Source: CALKJP01 sp046299555 (GTDB lineage Bacteria; Bacteroidota; Bacteroidia; JACCXN01). From it: a stretch of DNA of 64,000 nucleotides. How positions within the stretch are numbered: the first letter of the stretch is position 1; the number at the start of each line of letters is the position of its first letter. Location: positions 992,001-1,056,000 of the forward strand of contig JBKBHS010000001.1 of NCBI GenBank assembly GCA_046299555.1. The letters are read 5' to 3'. This document shows positions 7,608 to 14,845 of the stretch, piece after piece. The notes beneath the pieces were generated by a model. That model worked only from the letters and a program-made list of their open reading frames with translations, was not told the DNA's origin and made no database searches. The position numbers were made by a program, and so were the translations under genes.

Positions 7608-8927
7608 TTATCCCTTATAAAAAATCCATTTCCACATTTCTTTATAAGTAGGTTTTTTACCATACATTAAAATACCAACACGATAAATTCTTGCTGCAAG
7701 CCATGTCATTAAAATAAATGTTATGGTTAATAAAGTCATGGATAATATAAGTTCCCAAACCGGAACTGCATAAGCAATTCTGACCATCATTACAACCGGT
7801 GAAGTAAAAGGCACTATTGAAAACCAAAAAGCCATTGGGCCCTCAGGATTCTGCATAGCCATTTGAGCCACAATAAATGCAAATACCAAAGGGATTGTAA
7901 TTGGAAGCATAAATTGCTGTGTGTCTGCTTCATTGTCTACTGCTGCACCAATGGCGGCAAACATAGCACCGTATAATAAATAACCTCCCATAAAATAGAA
8001 AAGAAATACCAGCAAAATAAAGGTGTAATTAATCTGTTTTAATACATCCATTATTTCATTTGTGTCTACTTTGGGGTTATTATTTAATTCTTGAGTTTGT
8101 TGCATGAGTTGTGTGGTCATGTTAACTTCTTTTAAAACCTCATCAGAGCCATATTTATCTTTTAATATAAAACTTTGAGCTGCAGTAGTTATGCTAAGAG
8201 TTAATATTATCCATAAAACAAATTGAGTTAGCCCAACAAGTGCAATTCCAATAATTTTTCCCATCATCAATTGGAAAGGTTTTACAGAAGATATTATCAC
8301 TTCAATAATTCGGTTTGATTTTTCTTCAATAACCCCACGTAAAACCTGAACACCATACATAAAAATGAACATGTAAATAAGAATAGCAAAAACAAAACCT
8401 ATAAAACCTGCCTCTTGTCCTTTGTTTTCTTCTTTCCCCGGTTCTTTAAAAGAAATTGTTCCAACATTAATATTGGTTTTAATGGTATAATATTTTTCTG
8501 GATCAATTTGATTAAAATCTAGTTTCATTTTCTCTACTCGTTCTTCAATTCGCGATTCTATTGTTTTTAAGGATGCAAAGCCGGGTTGGGTTTTAAAGAA
8601 AAGTAAAACCTTGTTAGAGCTTAGTAAATTTTCAGGGATGTATAAGATGCCGGTATATCCCGATTCGTGAAATACTTTTTTGGCTTCTTCAATACTTAAA
8701 TCAGTAGGATAAAAACTTACGGTAGAAGAATTTTTTAAGTCTCCAAAAACTTTTAATTCGTCTACTACCAAAAGTTGATGGTGATCTTCGACAGTAAGGC
8801 TTAACCATACAGCACCGGTAATTAATCCTCCCATTAAAAGCGGACCGAGTATGGTCATTAAAATAAATGATTTTTTCTTTACTCGGGTTAAATATTCACG
8901 TTGTATTATTAATAATATTTTGTTCAT
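7608..8927 (-). CDS. ABC-2 type exporter permease (NatB-like)
   Basis: This is the membrane subunit of an ABC exporter whose ATPase is encoded just upstream. The 439 residues begin with a cytoplasmic basic stretch (IIQREYLTRVKKKSF) and one membrane helix (about 20-43). A large extracytoplasmic domain follows (about 45-175), and then a block of five to six membrane helices starting near residue 177. This topology is that of the ABC-2 permeases related to NatB and the YhfD/YhaP group. The conserved GVIEEKSNRIIEVIISSVKP segment near 205 is the coupling region. The substrate is not evident; sodium, peptides or lipids are all possible. The gap to the ATPase gene is 33 bp. Confidence 0.87.
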   Translation of the reverse strand: MNKILLIIQREYLTRVKKKSFILMTILGPLLMGGLITGAVWLSLTVEDHHQLLVVDELKVFGDLKNSSTVSFYPTDLSIEEAKKVFHESGYTGILYIPENLLSSNKVLLFFKTQPGFASLKTIESRIEERVEKMKLDFNQIDPEKYYTIKTNINVGTISFKEPGKEENKGQEAGFIGFVFAILIYMFIFMYGVQVLRGVIEEKSNRIIEVIISSVKPFQLMMGKIIGIALVGLTQFVLWIILTLSITTAAQSFILKDKYGSDEVLKEVNMTTQLMQQTQELNNNPKVDTNEIMDVLKQINYTFILLVFLFYFMGGYLLYGAMFAAIGAAVDNEADTQQFMLPITIPLVFAFIVAQMAMQNPEGPMAFWFSIVPFTSPVVMMVRIAYAVPVWELILSMTLLTITFILMTWLAARIYRVGILMYGKKPTYKEMWKWIFYKG

Positions 8928-8960
8928 GTTCTATATATTAATGTTGTAACATTAAATTAA

Positions 8961-9878
8961 TTAAGCTTCATTTACTTTTTGAATAAAAATATCATTCATG
9001 CTTGGTATAAGCTCCTCAATATAATGTATTTCTACATAGGGCAGTATAGCTTTTAATAAGTCGTTTAAAGAATTGTTATGTAGTAGTTTTACTTCTGCTT
9101 CAATTATATCGTCATGCTTGGTGTGATTGATTAATTCTGCACCTGCCCAAAGTGCGTTTGTAAATGCAATGAGGTTGCCTTTAAATCCAATTTTGTAAGT
9201 ATTGGTTCGATAGGTGTTTTTAATTTCTTTTACTGAACCTGATAATATACATTTCGATTTGTTAATTAAAGCAATATTGTCGCAAAGTTCTTCTACAGAA
9301 CCCATGTTATGAGTTGAAAATATAATGGTAGTGCCTTTGTCTTTTAGGGTAATAATTTCTTGTTTAATTCTATCGGCATTTACAGGATCAAAACCACTAA
9401 ACGGTTCATCTAAAATGAGCAAATCCGGTTCATGCAATACTGTTACGATAAATTGAACCTTTTGTGCCATTCCTTTCGATAATTCTTCAATTTTTTTATC
9501 CCACCAGGCTTGTATTTCAAATCGTTCGAACCAGTACTTTAATTTTTTTAATGCTTCTTTTTTGCTCAAGCCCTTTAATTGAGCTAAGTATAAGGCTTGC
9601 TCGCCCACTTTCATTTTTTTATAAAGCCCTCTTTCTTCGGGTAAATATCCAATTCGTTCAATATGTAAAGGATTTAATCTTTCACCATTAAATAATACTA
9701 TTCCACTGTCAGGTGCTGTAATTTGATTGATGATTCTAATGAGAGATGTTTTACCGGCACCGTTAGGTCCTAATAAACCAAAAATTTTACCTCTGGGTAC
9801 TTGTATGCTTACATCGTTTAAAGCGGTATGATTAGCATATTGTTTTACAATGTTTTTAGCTTCTAAAATGTATTCCAT
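8961..9878 (-). CDS. ABC exporter ATP-binding subunit (NatA-like)
   Basis: This is the 305-residue nucleotide-binding subunit that pairs with the ABC-2 permease encoded next to it. It has Walker A GPNGAGKT at residues 37-44, a Q-loop region near 80 in which LPEERGLY replaces the usual Q motif (typical of the NatA group), a signature LSKGMAQK at 133-140 in place of LSGGQ, Walker B LLILDEP at 153-159, a D-loop and the switch His at 190. About 80 C-terminal residues form an extra regulatory domain. The start is ATG. The dnaJ terminator lies only 21 bases upstream, so its promoter must overlap that hairpin or it relies on read-through. Confidence 0.92.
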   Translation of the reverse strand: MEYILEAKNIVKQYANHTALNDVSIQVPRGKIFGLLGPNGAGKTSLIRIINQITAPDSGIVLFNGERLNPLHIERIGYLPEERGLYKKMKVGEQALYLAQLKGLSKKEALKKLKYWFERFEIQAWWDKKIEELSKGMAQKVQFIVTVLHEPDLLILDEPFSGFDPVNADRIKQEIITLKDKGTTIIFSTHNMGSVEELCDNIALINKSKCILSGSVKEIKNTYRTNTYKIGFKGNLIAFTNALWAGAELINHTKHDDIIEAEVKLLHNNSLNDLLKAILPYVEIHYIEELIPSMNDIFIQKVNEA

Positions 9879-9899
9879 TTTTAATTGAGTATAAAAATT

Positions 9900-9931
9900 A
9901 AATGAGCGTGTAATTAATTACACGCTCATTT
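9900..9931 (-). terminator. Intrinsic terminator after dnaJ
   Basis: A perfect 32-base palindrome (AAATGAGCGTGTAATT and its complement) follows the dnaJ stop by 16 bases and is followed on the minus strand by an AATTTTTA stretch. Confidence 0.8.
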
Positions 9932-9947
9932 AGTTAATTAATCATTT

Positions 9948-11060
9948 TTATTCAAAATATTGACGCATTTTTTCGAAAAAGCTTTTTTCTTTTTTTCCGG
10001 GTGTGGGCTTAAAATTGTTCGATAATTTCAATTTTTCTAAAATTTGTTGTTCTTCTTTGCTTAAATTTTGAGGCACCCACACATTTACGTTTACCAATAA
10101 ATCTCCTCGTCCATAGCCATTCATACTCGGAAAACCTTTCCCTTTTAATCGTAGTATTTTACCCGGTTGAGTGCCGGGTTCAATTTTAATTTTGGCACTT
10201 CCTTCTAATGTAGGAATTTCAACTTGAGTGCCTAGTGCCGCCTCAGGGAAAGAGATGTATAAATTATAAGTTAAATGATTGCCTTCTCTGTTTAATTTTT
10301 CGTGAGGAATTTCTTCTATCACTACAATTAAATCACCCGGAATTCCATTAAACGGGCCGGCATTTCCTTTTCCTCTAAAGTTTAATTGCATTCCATCTTC
10401 AACACCTGCCGGAATATTTAATTCTACAATTTCTTCTTTTCTAATTTGGCCGTTTTCGTCAGCCTCTTTGGGTTTATTACCTATTGTTTTACCGGTTCCA
10501 TGACAGGTAGGACAAGTAGATGTGGTTTGCATTTGTCCTAAAAACGTGTTTGTAACTCTTACAACACGCCCGCTACCGTTACATGTTTTACAGGTATTAA
10601 AGGTAACATTATCGGCATTAACAAGGCGATTAATTTTAATTTTCTTTTCTACACCTTGTGCCATTTCTTCTAATGTAAGTTTTACTTTAATTCTAAGATT
10701 GCTGCCTTTTACTACACGCTCTCTTTGACGGCTGCTGCCAAATCCGCCAAATGCTCCTCCAAAAGCATCTCCAAATATGTCTCCAAACTGGCTAAAAATA
10801 TCTTCCATATTGTTAAATCCACCTCCGGCAGCGCTTCCCATACCGGCATGACCAAATTGGTCATAACGCTGTCTTTTTTCAGGATTGCTTAGCACTTCAT
10901 AAGCTTCGGCAGCTTCTTTAAACTTTTCTTCCGCTGCTTTATCGCCAGGATTTTTGTCGGGATGATATTTAATCGCCAGCTTTCTGTAAGCTTTTTTTAT
11001 TTCATCGGCACTTGCGTTTTTGCTAACGCCCAACACCTCGTAGTAATCTCTCTTTGACAT
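9948..11060 (-). CDS. dnaJ: Chaperone DnaJ with a single zinc centre
   Basis: DnaJ (Hsp40) stimulates the DnaK ATPase and delivers unfolded clients. The 370 residues contain a J domain with HPD at 33-35, a Gly/Phe-rich linker at about 70-112, a substrate-binding core and a C-terminal dimerisation region. The zinc-finger domain is unusual. Only two CxxCxGxG motifs are present (C157/C160 and C183/C186), corresponding to motifs 2 and 3 that build zinc centre II. Motif 1 is replaced by RLVNADNVTF and motif 4 by a charged linker (KPKEADENGQIRKEE). This appears to be a genuine short form, since the reading frame is intact throughout. It lies 94 bp downstream of grpE, and dnaK is not in the window. 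Confidence 0.95.
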   Translation of the reverse strand: MSKRDYYEVLGVSKNASADEIKKAYRKLAIKYHPDKNPGDKAAEEKFKEAAEAYEVLSNPEKRQRYDQFGHAGMGSAAGGGFNNMEDIFSQFGDIFGDAFGGAFGGFGSSRQRERVVKGSNLRIKVKLTLEEMAQGVEKKIKINRLVNADNVTFNTCKTCNGSGRVVRVTNTFLGQMQTTSTCPTCHGTGKTIGNKPKEADENGQIRKEEIVELNIPAGVEDGMQLNFRGKGNAGPFNGIPGDLIVVIEEIPHEKLNREGNHLTYNLYISFPEAALGTQVEIPTLEGSAKIKIEPGTQPGKILRLKGKGFPSMNGYGRGDLLVNVNVWVPQNLSKEEQQILEKLKLSNNFKPTPGKKEKSFFEKMRQYFE

Positions 11061-11154
11061 TTTTTATAAGATTAAAAGTTTTTAATTGAATTAAAAATTT
11101 CAGTTTTTCGACTTTAATTTTTAATAATGTTTGTTTAAATGCAATTAAAAAAAA

Positions 11155-11745
11155 TTATGCACCAACTACCACTTTTGCAAATCGAATTACTTTACCGTTT
11201 AATAAATAACCTTTTTCAACTTCGTCAATAACTTTACCTTTTAAATCTTCGCTTGGCGCAGGGGCATTGGTGATAGCTTCGTGTAAATCTGGATTAAACT
11301 CTTTACCAATGGTTTCCATTGGTTCTAATCCTTTTTTGGTTAAAGTTGATGAAAATTTTTGATGTATCAGCTTTAAACCTTCTTTAATAGCATTGATGTC
11401 TTCGAGCGTTTCGTTTGATTTAATAGCTCGTTCAAAATCATCAATTACCGGAAGTATGGCTACAAATACATCTTGTGCTGCACTTTTGGCAAATTCAATG
11501 CGCTCTTTGGCAGTTCTTTTTTTATAATTATCAAATTCTGAATAAAGGCGAAGAAATTTATCATTTATTTCTTTATACTTTTCTTCCCAGTTAATAGTTT
11601 CAGCTTTTGTTTTATCAGCTGAATTTTCTTCTTTATTATTATTGTTTTGTTCAACAGTTGAGGCGTTTTCAGTTGAATTTTCAACTTGTTGTTGTTCGGT
11701 TGAAACATTTAATTCTTCTTGCTTTGATGTGTTTTCTGCTTCCAT
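11155..11745 (-). CDS. grpE: Nucleotide exchange factor GrpE
   Basis: GrpE releases ADP from DnaK and so resets the chaperone cycle together with DnaJ, encoded next. The 196-residue protein starts with an acidic, Asn/Gln-rich disordered tail (about 1-48). A long coiled coil follows (about 50-110, including EFDNYKKRTAKERIEFAKSA), and then a C-terminal beta domain that ends with the family pattern GKVIRFAKVVVGA. The length is typical. The order grpE then dnaJ is common in Bacteroidota. An inverted repeat 36-62 bases upstream of the ATG may be a regulatory site; no CIRCE element is seen. Confidence 0.95.
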   Translation of the reverse strand: MEAENTSKQEELNVSTEQQQVENSTENASTVEQNNNNKEENSADKTKAETINWEEKYKEINDKFLRLYSEFDNYKKRTAKERIEFAKSAAQDVFVAILPVIDDFERAIKSNETLEDINAIKEGLKLIHQKFSSTLTKKGLEPMETIGKEFNPDLHEAITNAPAPSEDLKGKVIDEVEKGYLLNGKVIRFAKVVVGA

Positions 11746-11780
11746 AAAATTGAAATTTTCTAATGTATATCAAATGTTTT

Positions 11781-11807
11781 GCCATTGTTCTAATGTGTCA
11801 ATATGGC
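11781..11807. promoter_or_regulatory. Inverted repeat upstream of grpE, possible operator
   Basis: Arms GCCATTG and CAATATGGC (one extra base in the second arm) flank an 11-base centre, 36-62 bases before the grpE start codon. The position fits a promoter or operator, but the sequence does not match CIRCE and no factor can be named. Confidence 0.35.
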
Positions 11808-11810
11808 ATA

Positions 11811-11832
11811 AAAAAAGCACCCTTTGGGTGCC
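11811..11832 (-). terminator. Intrinsic terminator after the TlpA-like gene
   Basis: Read on the minus strand it is GGCACCC, a three-base loop, GGGTGC and seven T residues, 24 bases after the stop codon. It separates the thioredoxin-like gene from grpE-dnaJ. Confidence 0.85.
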
Positions 11833-11856
11833 GATTGTATAAATAAGTTGTTTTTT

Positions 11857-12390
11857 TTATTTCTTAACATATTTTTCTAATTCAAGATGCAAATTGCCAC
11901 CTCTTAAGTTTTTTGCTATTATTTTTCCATCTGCATCTATTAAATAGTTAGCCGGAATGGATGATATTTGGTAAATTCGTCCTGCTTCGCTTTGCCAACC
12001 TTTTAAATCGCTAACATGGTATTCCCATTCTAAACCGTCTTGAGCTATTGCCATTTTCCATGCATCGGCATTCGTATCAAGCGAAACATTATAAATTTTA
12101 AATCCTTTGGCATTGATAAATTTTTGGTCTTTAAATTTATGCCAAGCAGCTACAACGTTTGGATTTTCTCTTCGGCATGGCCCACACCATGATGCCCAAA
12201 AATCAATTAAAACAATATTCCCTTTTAACGAAGAAAGAGCGATTTCTTTACCTTCAGGATTTTTAAATTTTAATTCAGGGGCTTTATCTCCGATATTTAG
12301 TCCAACTTGCGGTTGTTGTTTGGTTATAAAGCCTACTGCAATAAAACCTATAGCTAACAAAGCAAGCAGAGCGATTTTGATTTTTTTCAT
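11857..12390 (-). CDS. TlpA/ResA-like thioredoxin-family protein
   Basis: This is an exported or membrane-anchored thiol-disulphide oxidoreductase. From the ATG at 12390 it has 177 residues; a TTG 18 bases upstream would put extra residues ahead of the signal and is less likely. The first 23 residues form a hydrophobic anchor or signal (MKKIKIALLALLAIGFIAVG). The AhpC/TSA-like domain begins with GDKAPELKFKNPEG and carries the active site WASWCGPC with cysteines at 69 and 72. The cis-Pro loop appears as SSIPANYLI near 150. Such proteins act in the periplasm, for example in cytochrome c maturation or general thiol repair. No cytochrome genes are adjacent, so the client is unknown. Confidence 0.88.
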   Translation of the reverse strand: MKKIKIALLALLAIGFIAVGFITKQQPQVGLNIGDKAPELKFKNPEGKEIALSSLKGNIVLIDFWASWCGPCRRENPNVVAAWHKFKDQKFINAKGFKIYNVSLDTNADAWKMAIAQDGLEWEYHVSDLKGWQSEAGRIYQISSIPANYLIDADGKIIAKNLRGGNLHLELEKYVKK

Positions 12391-12449
12391 AAAATTAAAA
12401 TTTATCAACGTTTTAATTTAAAACAATAATCATGCAAAAATACACTTTT

Positions 12450-13757
12450 TTATTCAATCCTAGTAATTTGAGCACCTATGGCATTAAGGCGTTTATCAAT
12501 ATGTTGATATCCTCTGTCGATTTGCTCGATATTATGAATGGTGCTTTTGCCTTCGGCTGATAATGCTGCAATAAGCAAAGATACTCCTGCTCGAATATCT
12601 GGCGATGACATGGTGATTCCTCTTAATTTATATTGGCGATTAATTCCAATAACAGTAGCTCTATGTGGATCGCAAAGTATTATTTGAGCGCCCATGTCAA
12701 TTAACTTATCTACAAAAAATAGTCTGCTTTCAAACATTTTTTGATGTATCAATACGCTTCCTTTGGCTTGTGTTGCAACTACTAAAACTATTGATAATAA
12801 ATCAGGGGTAAATAATGGCCAAGGCCCATCGGCTATAGTTAATATTGAGCCATCTATAAAACGTTGTATTTCGTAACATTCTTGATGAGGGATAAAAATA
12901 TCATCACCACGAATTTCCATTTGTATTCCTAATTTTTCAAATACGGGTAATATGTTGCCCAACATATCTACACGGCAATTTTTAATATTGATTTCGCTTT
13001 GTGTCATGGCAGCAAGCCCAATAAAACTGCCTATTTCAATCATGTCAGGCAGCATGGTATGTTCTGTGCCTCCTAAATAATCTACGCCTTCAATGGTTAG
13101 TAAGTTTGAACCAATACCTGAAATTTTTGCACCCATTCGATTTAGCATACTGCATAATTGTTGTAAATATGGTTCGCAGGCTGCATTATAAATGGTGGTA
13201 GTGCCTTTTGCCATTACGGCTGTCATTACAATATTGGCGGTTCCGGTTACGGATGGTTCGTCTAATAGAATGTAAGTACCTTTTAAATTGTTGGCTTCAA
13301 CACTGTAAAAGGTTTCGTTTGAATCGTAATTGAACTTTGCCCCTAACTTTTCAAATCCCAAAAAGTGGGTATCTAATCTTCTTCTTCCAATTTTATCGCC
13401 ACCCGGTTTGGGTAAATATGCTTTTTTAAAGCGCGTAAGTAATGGCCCCATAATCATTATAGAACCTCTAAGTGATGCACCTTTTTTCTTGTATATATCT
13501 GTTTTTAAATAATCCAGATTTATATTATCAGCTTGAAAGGTGTAAGCGTCTTCTGCAATTTTTTCAACTTTTACTCCTAAATCTTTTAGAATATCTATCA
13601 ATCCTAATACATCAACAATGGCGGGTACGTTTTTTACCGTTACTTTTTCAGGAGTTAATAAAACTGCACATAAAATTTGGAGTGCTTCGTTTTTGGCTCC
13701 TTGCACCTGTAATTCTCCTTTTAGTTTTTTACCGCCAATTATTTGAAATGAACTCAT
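12450..13757 (-). CDS. murA: UDP-N-acetylglucosamine 1-carboxyvinyltransferase MurA (Cys-to-Asp form)
   Basis: MurA transfers enolpyruvate from PEP to UDP-GlcNAc, the first committed step of peptidoglycan synthesis in the cytoplasm. The 435 residues have the two-domain EPSP-synthase-like fold, with the substrate lysine and asparagine in QGAKNEALQI (about 19-28) and DIRAGVSLLIAAL near 385. The flexible loop carrying the PEP-adduct residue reads PKPGGDKIGRRRLDTH, so Asp121 stands where E. coli has Cys115. An Asp there is known in Mycobacterium and Chlamydia enzymes and prevents alkylation by fosfomycin. The enzyme should be active. It lies downstream of DUF4290, behind a terminator. Confidence 0.96.
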   Translation of the reverse strand: MSSFQIIGGKKLKGELQVQGAKNEALQILCAVLLTPEKVTVKNVPAIVDVLGLIDILKDLGVKVEKIAEDAYTFQADNINLDYLKTDIYKKKGASLRGSIMIMGPLLTRFKKAYLPKPGGDKIGRRRLDTHFLGFEKLGAKFNYDSNETFYSVEANNLKGTYILLDEPSVTGTANIVMTAVMAKGTTTIYNAACEPYLQQLCSMLNRMGAKISGIGSNLLTIEGVDYLGGTEHTMLPDMIEIGSFIGLAAMTQSEINIKNCRVDMLGNILPVFEKLGIQMEIRGDDIFIPHQECYEIQRFIDGSILTIADGPWPLFTPDLLSIVLVVATQAKGSVLIHQKMFESRLFFVDKLIDMGAQIILCDPHRATVIGINRQYKLRGITMSSPDIRAGVSLLIAALSAEGKSTIHNIEQIDRGYQHIDKRLNAIGAQITRIE

Positions 13758-13816
13758 AGTAAACTGATTTTTAGGTTTGGTTAAAATTACATTGATAATG
13801 TTTAGCCTTTAAAACA

Positions 13817-13847
13817 AACAAGCCTCTGTTTTACACAGAGGCTTGTT
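13817..13847 (-). terminator. Intrinsic terminator between DUF4290 and murA
   Basis: Thirteen-base arms (AACAAGCCTCTGT and complement) enclose a five-base loop, followed on the minus strand by a T-rich stretch. It lies about 20 bases after the DUF4290 stop. Confidence 0.8.
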
Positions 13848-13867
13848 GATTAGTATATGGTATTTCG

Positions 13868-14491
13868 CTAAAATTTTTTTTGCTTGTTTTTCTTTTTCAT
13901 TTTTTTCTTTTGTCCGTTACCGTTGGTGTTGTGTTTGTTTCGATTTACAAGCTCATTTGCAGCACTAAGTTGCATGTTTTCTGTTTGTAATTTGCCGTTT
14001 GATAGAATGGAAATATGATTAAAAATAACATCATCGCTCACAGAGTCTCTGTTCCAATTTAAATAAAATCGTTTCATCAAGTTGGCAATGGTTAAAATAA
14101 ATGCACTTTTAGCTTCTCCATCTTCCATTTCTACGGCCTTATTTATCATTTTTTCTATAATTTTTCCATAGTGCATAAATTTAATATCGTTTGATGGATA
14201 GCTGAGTTTTTCAGGCTTTTCTTTTAATGATTCGGGTGATGGTTTGGGGTATGGCGAATCAACATCCAGTTTAAAATCAGAAATAATAAATAAATGATCC
14301 CATAATTTGTGATTAAAGTCTGAAACATCGCGTAAATGGGGGTTTAGTTGTCCCATCACAGCAATTATGGCTTGTGCCAGTTTGTTACGTTCATCACGAT
14401 TTTCAACCGTCATGGCGTATTCAATCATTTTTTGGATATTTCTTCCATATTCAGGCAAGCGTAAGCCGGGGCGTTGCGTATTGTATTCCAT
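13868..14491 (-). CDS. DUF4290 family protein
   Basis: This 207-residue protein begins MEYNTQRPGLRLPEYGRNIQ, the recognisable opening of the DUF4290 family of Bacteroidota. It is predicted soluble and mostly helical, with the conserved stretch LNPHLRDVSDFNHKLWDHL around residues 50-68 and a second helical region up to about 165. The C-terminus is a very basic tail of Lys, Asn and Gln (about 188-207), which could bind nucleic acid or ribosomes. Function is unknown. In this window it precedes murA, which may reflect linkage to cell-wall synthesis or simply conserved gene order. Confidence 0.8.
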   Translation of the reverse strand: MEYNTQRPGLRLPEYGRNIQKMIEYAMTVENRDERNKLAQAIIAVMGQLNPHLRDVSDFNHKLWDHLFIISDFKLDVDSPYPKPSPESLKEKPEKLSYPSNDIKFMHYGKIIEKMINKAVEMEDGEAKSAFILTIANLMKRFYLNWNRDSVSDDVIFNHISILSNGKLQTENMQLSAANELVNRNKHNTNGNGQKKKMKKKNKQKKF

Positions 14492-14845
14492 TAAGTTATA
14501 ATGATTTTATCCTAATTTTTAAAGGAAATTATTTAACGGTAAAATTCTAAAAAAGAATTTGGTAAAAGATTTTTACAAACGTACATATTAATTTTTTACA
14601 ACGCAAGATTTTCATAAATTAAGAAATTGAAAATTATAGATAGAAAGATTTTGAGTATTAATATTAGAACGTGTAAAGCATTCGGATGCATACGAATTTT
14701 GAATTCTTACAAATAAAAAATCATTAAAGAATTTAAACGAATTAAGAGAGTGTATAAATCAAAAATCTTAATTCTTAAATCAAACGTATAATTAGCTTTT
14801 TATTTTTGACTGTTTAAATGTTATTCTCACGTACAATAAGCGATT
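14492..14845. other. Intergenic stretch of 354 bases without a recognised gene
   Basis: The region between the helicase gene end and DUF4290 is very AT-rich and has stop codons in all frames. I see no tRNA, repeat, clear terminator or small conserved open frame. It presumably contains the DUF4290 promoter, but no exact TAnnTTTG element could be assigned. Confidence 0.6.

Noticed and set aside
7608..9878. ABC pair as an antibiotic-resistance or defence module
   Set aside because: The sequences fit the general NatA/NatB exporter group, and nothing nearby indicates resistance or defence.
12391..12408. TTG start 18 bases upstream of the TlpA-like ATG
   Set aside because: It would add six residues ahead of a well-formed MKKIKIALL signal; the ATG is better.
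14492..14845. Possible RNA gene in the gap before the helicase gene
   Set aside because: No cloverleaf, strong hairpin or promoter-terminator pair could be drawn in this AT-rich stretch.
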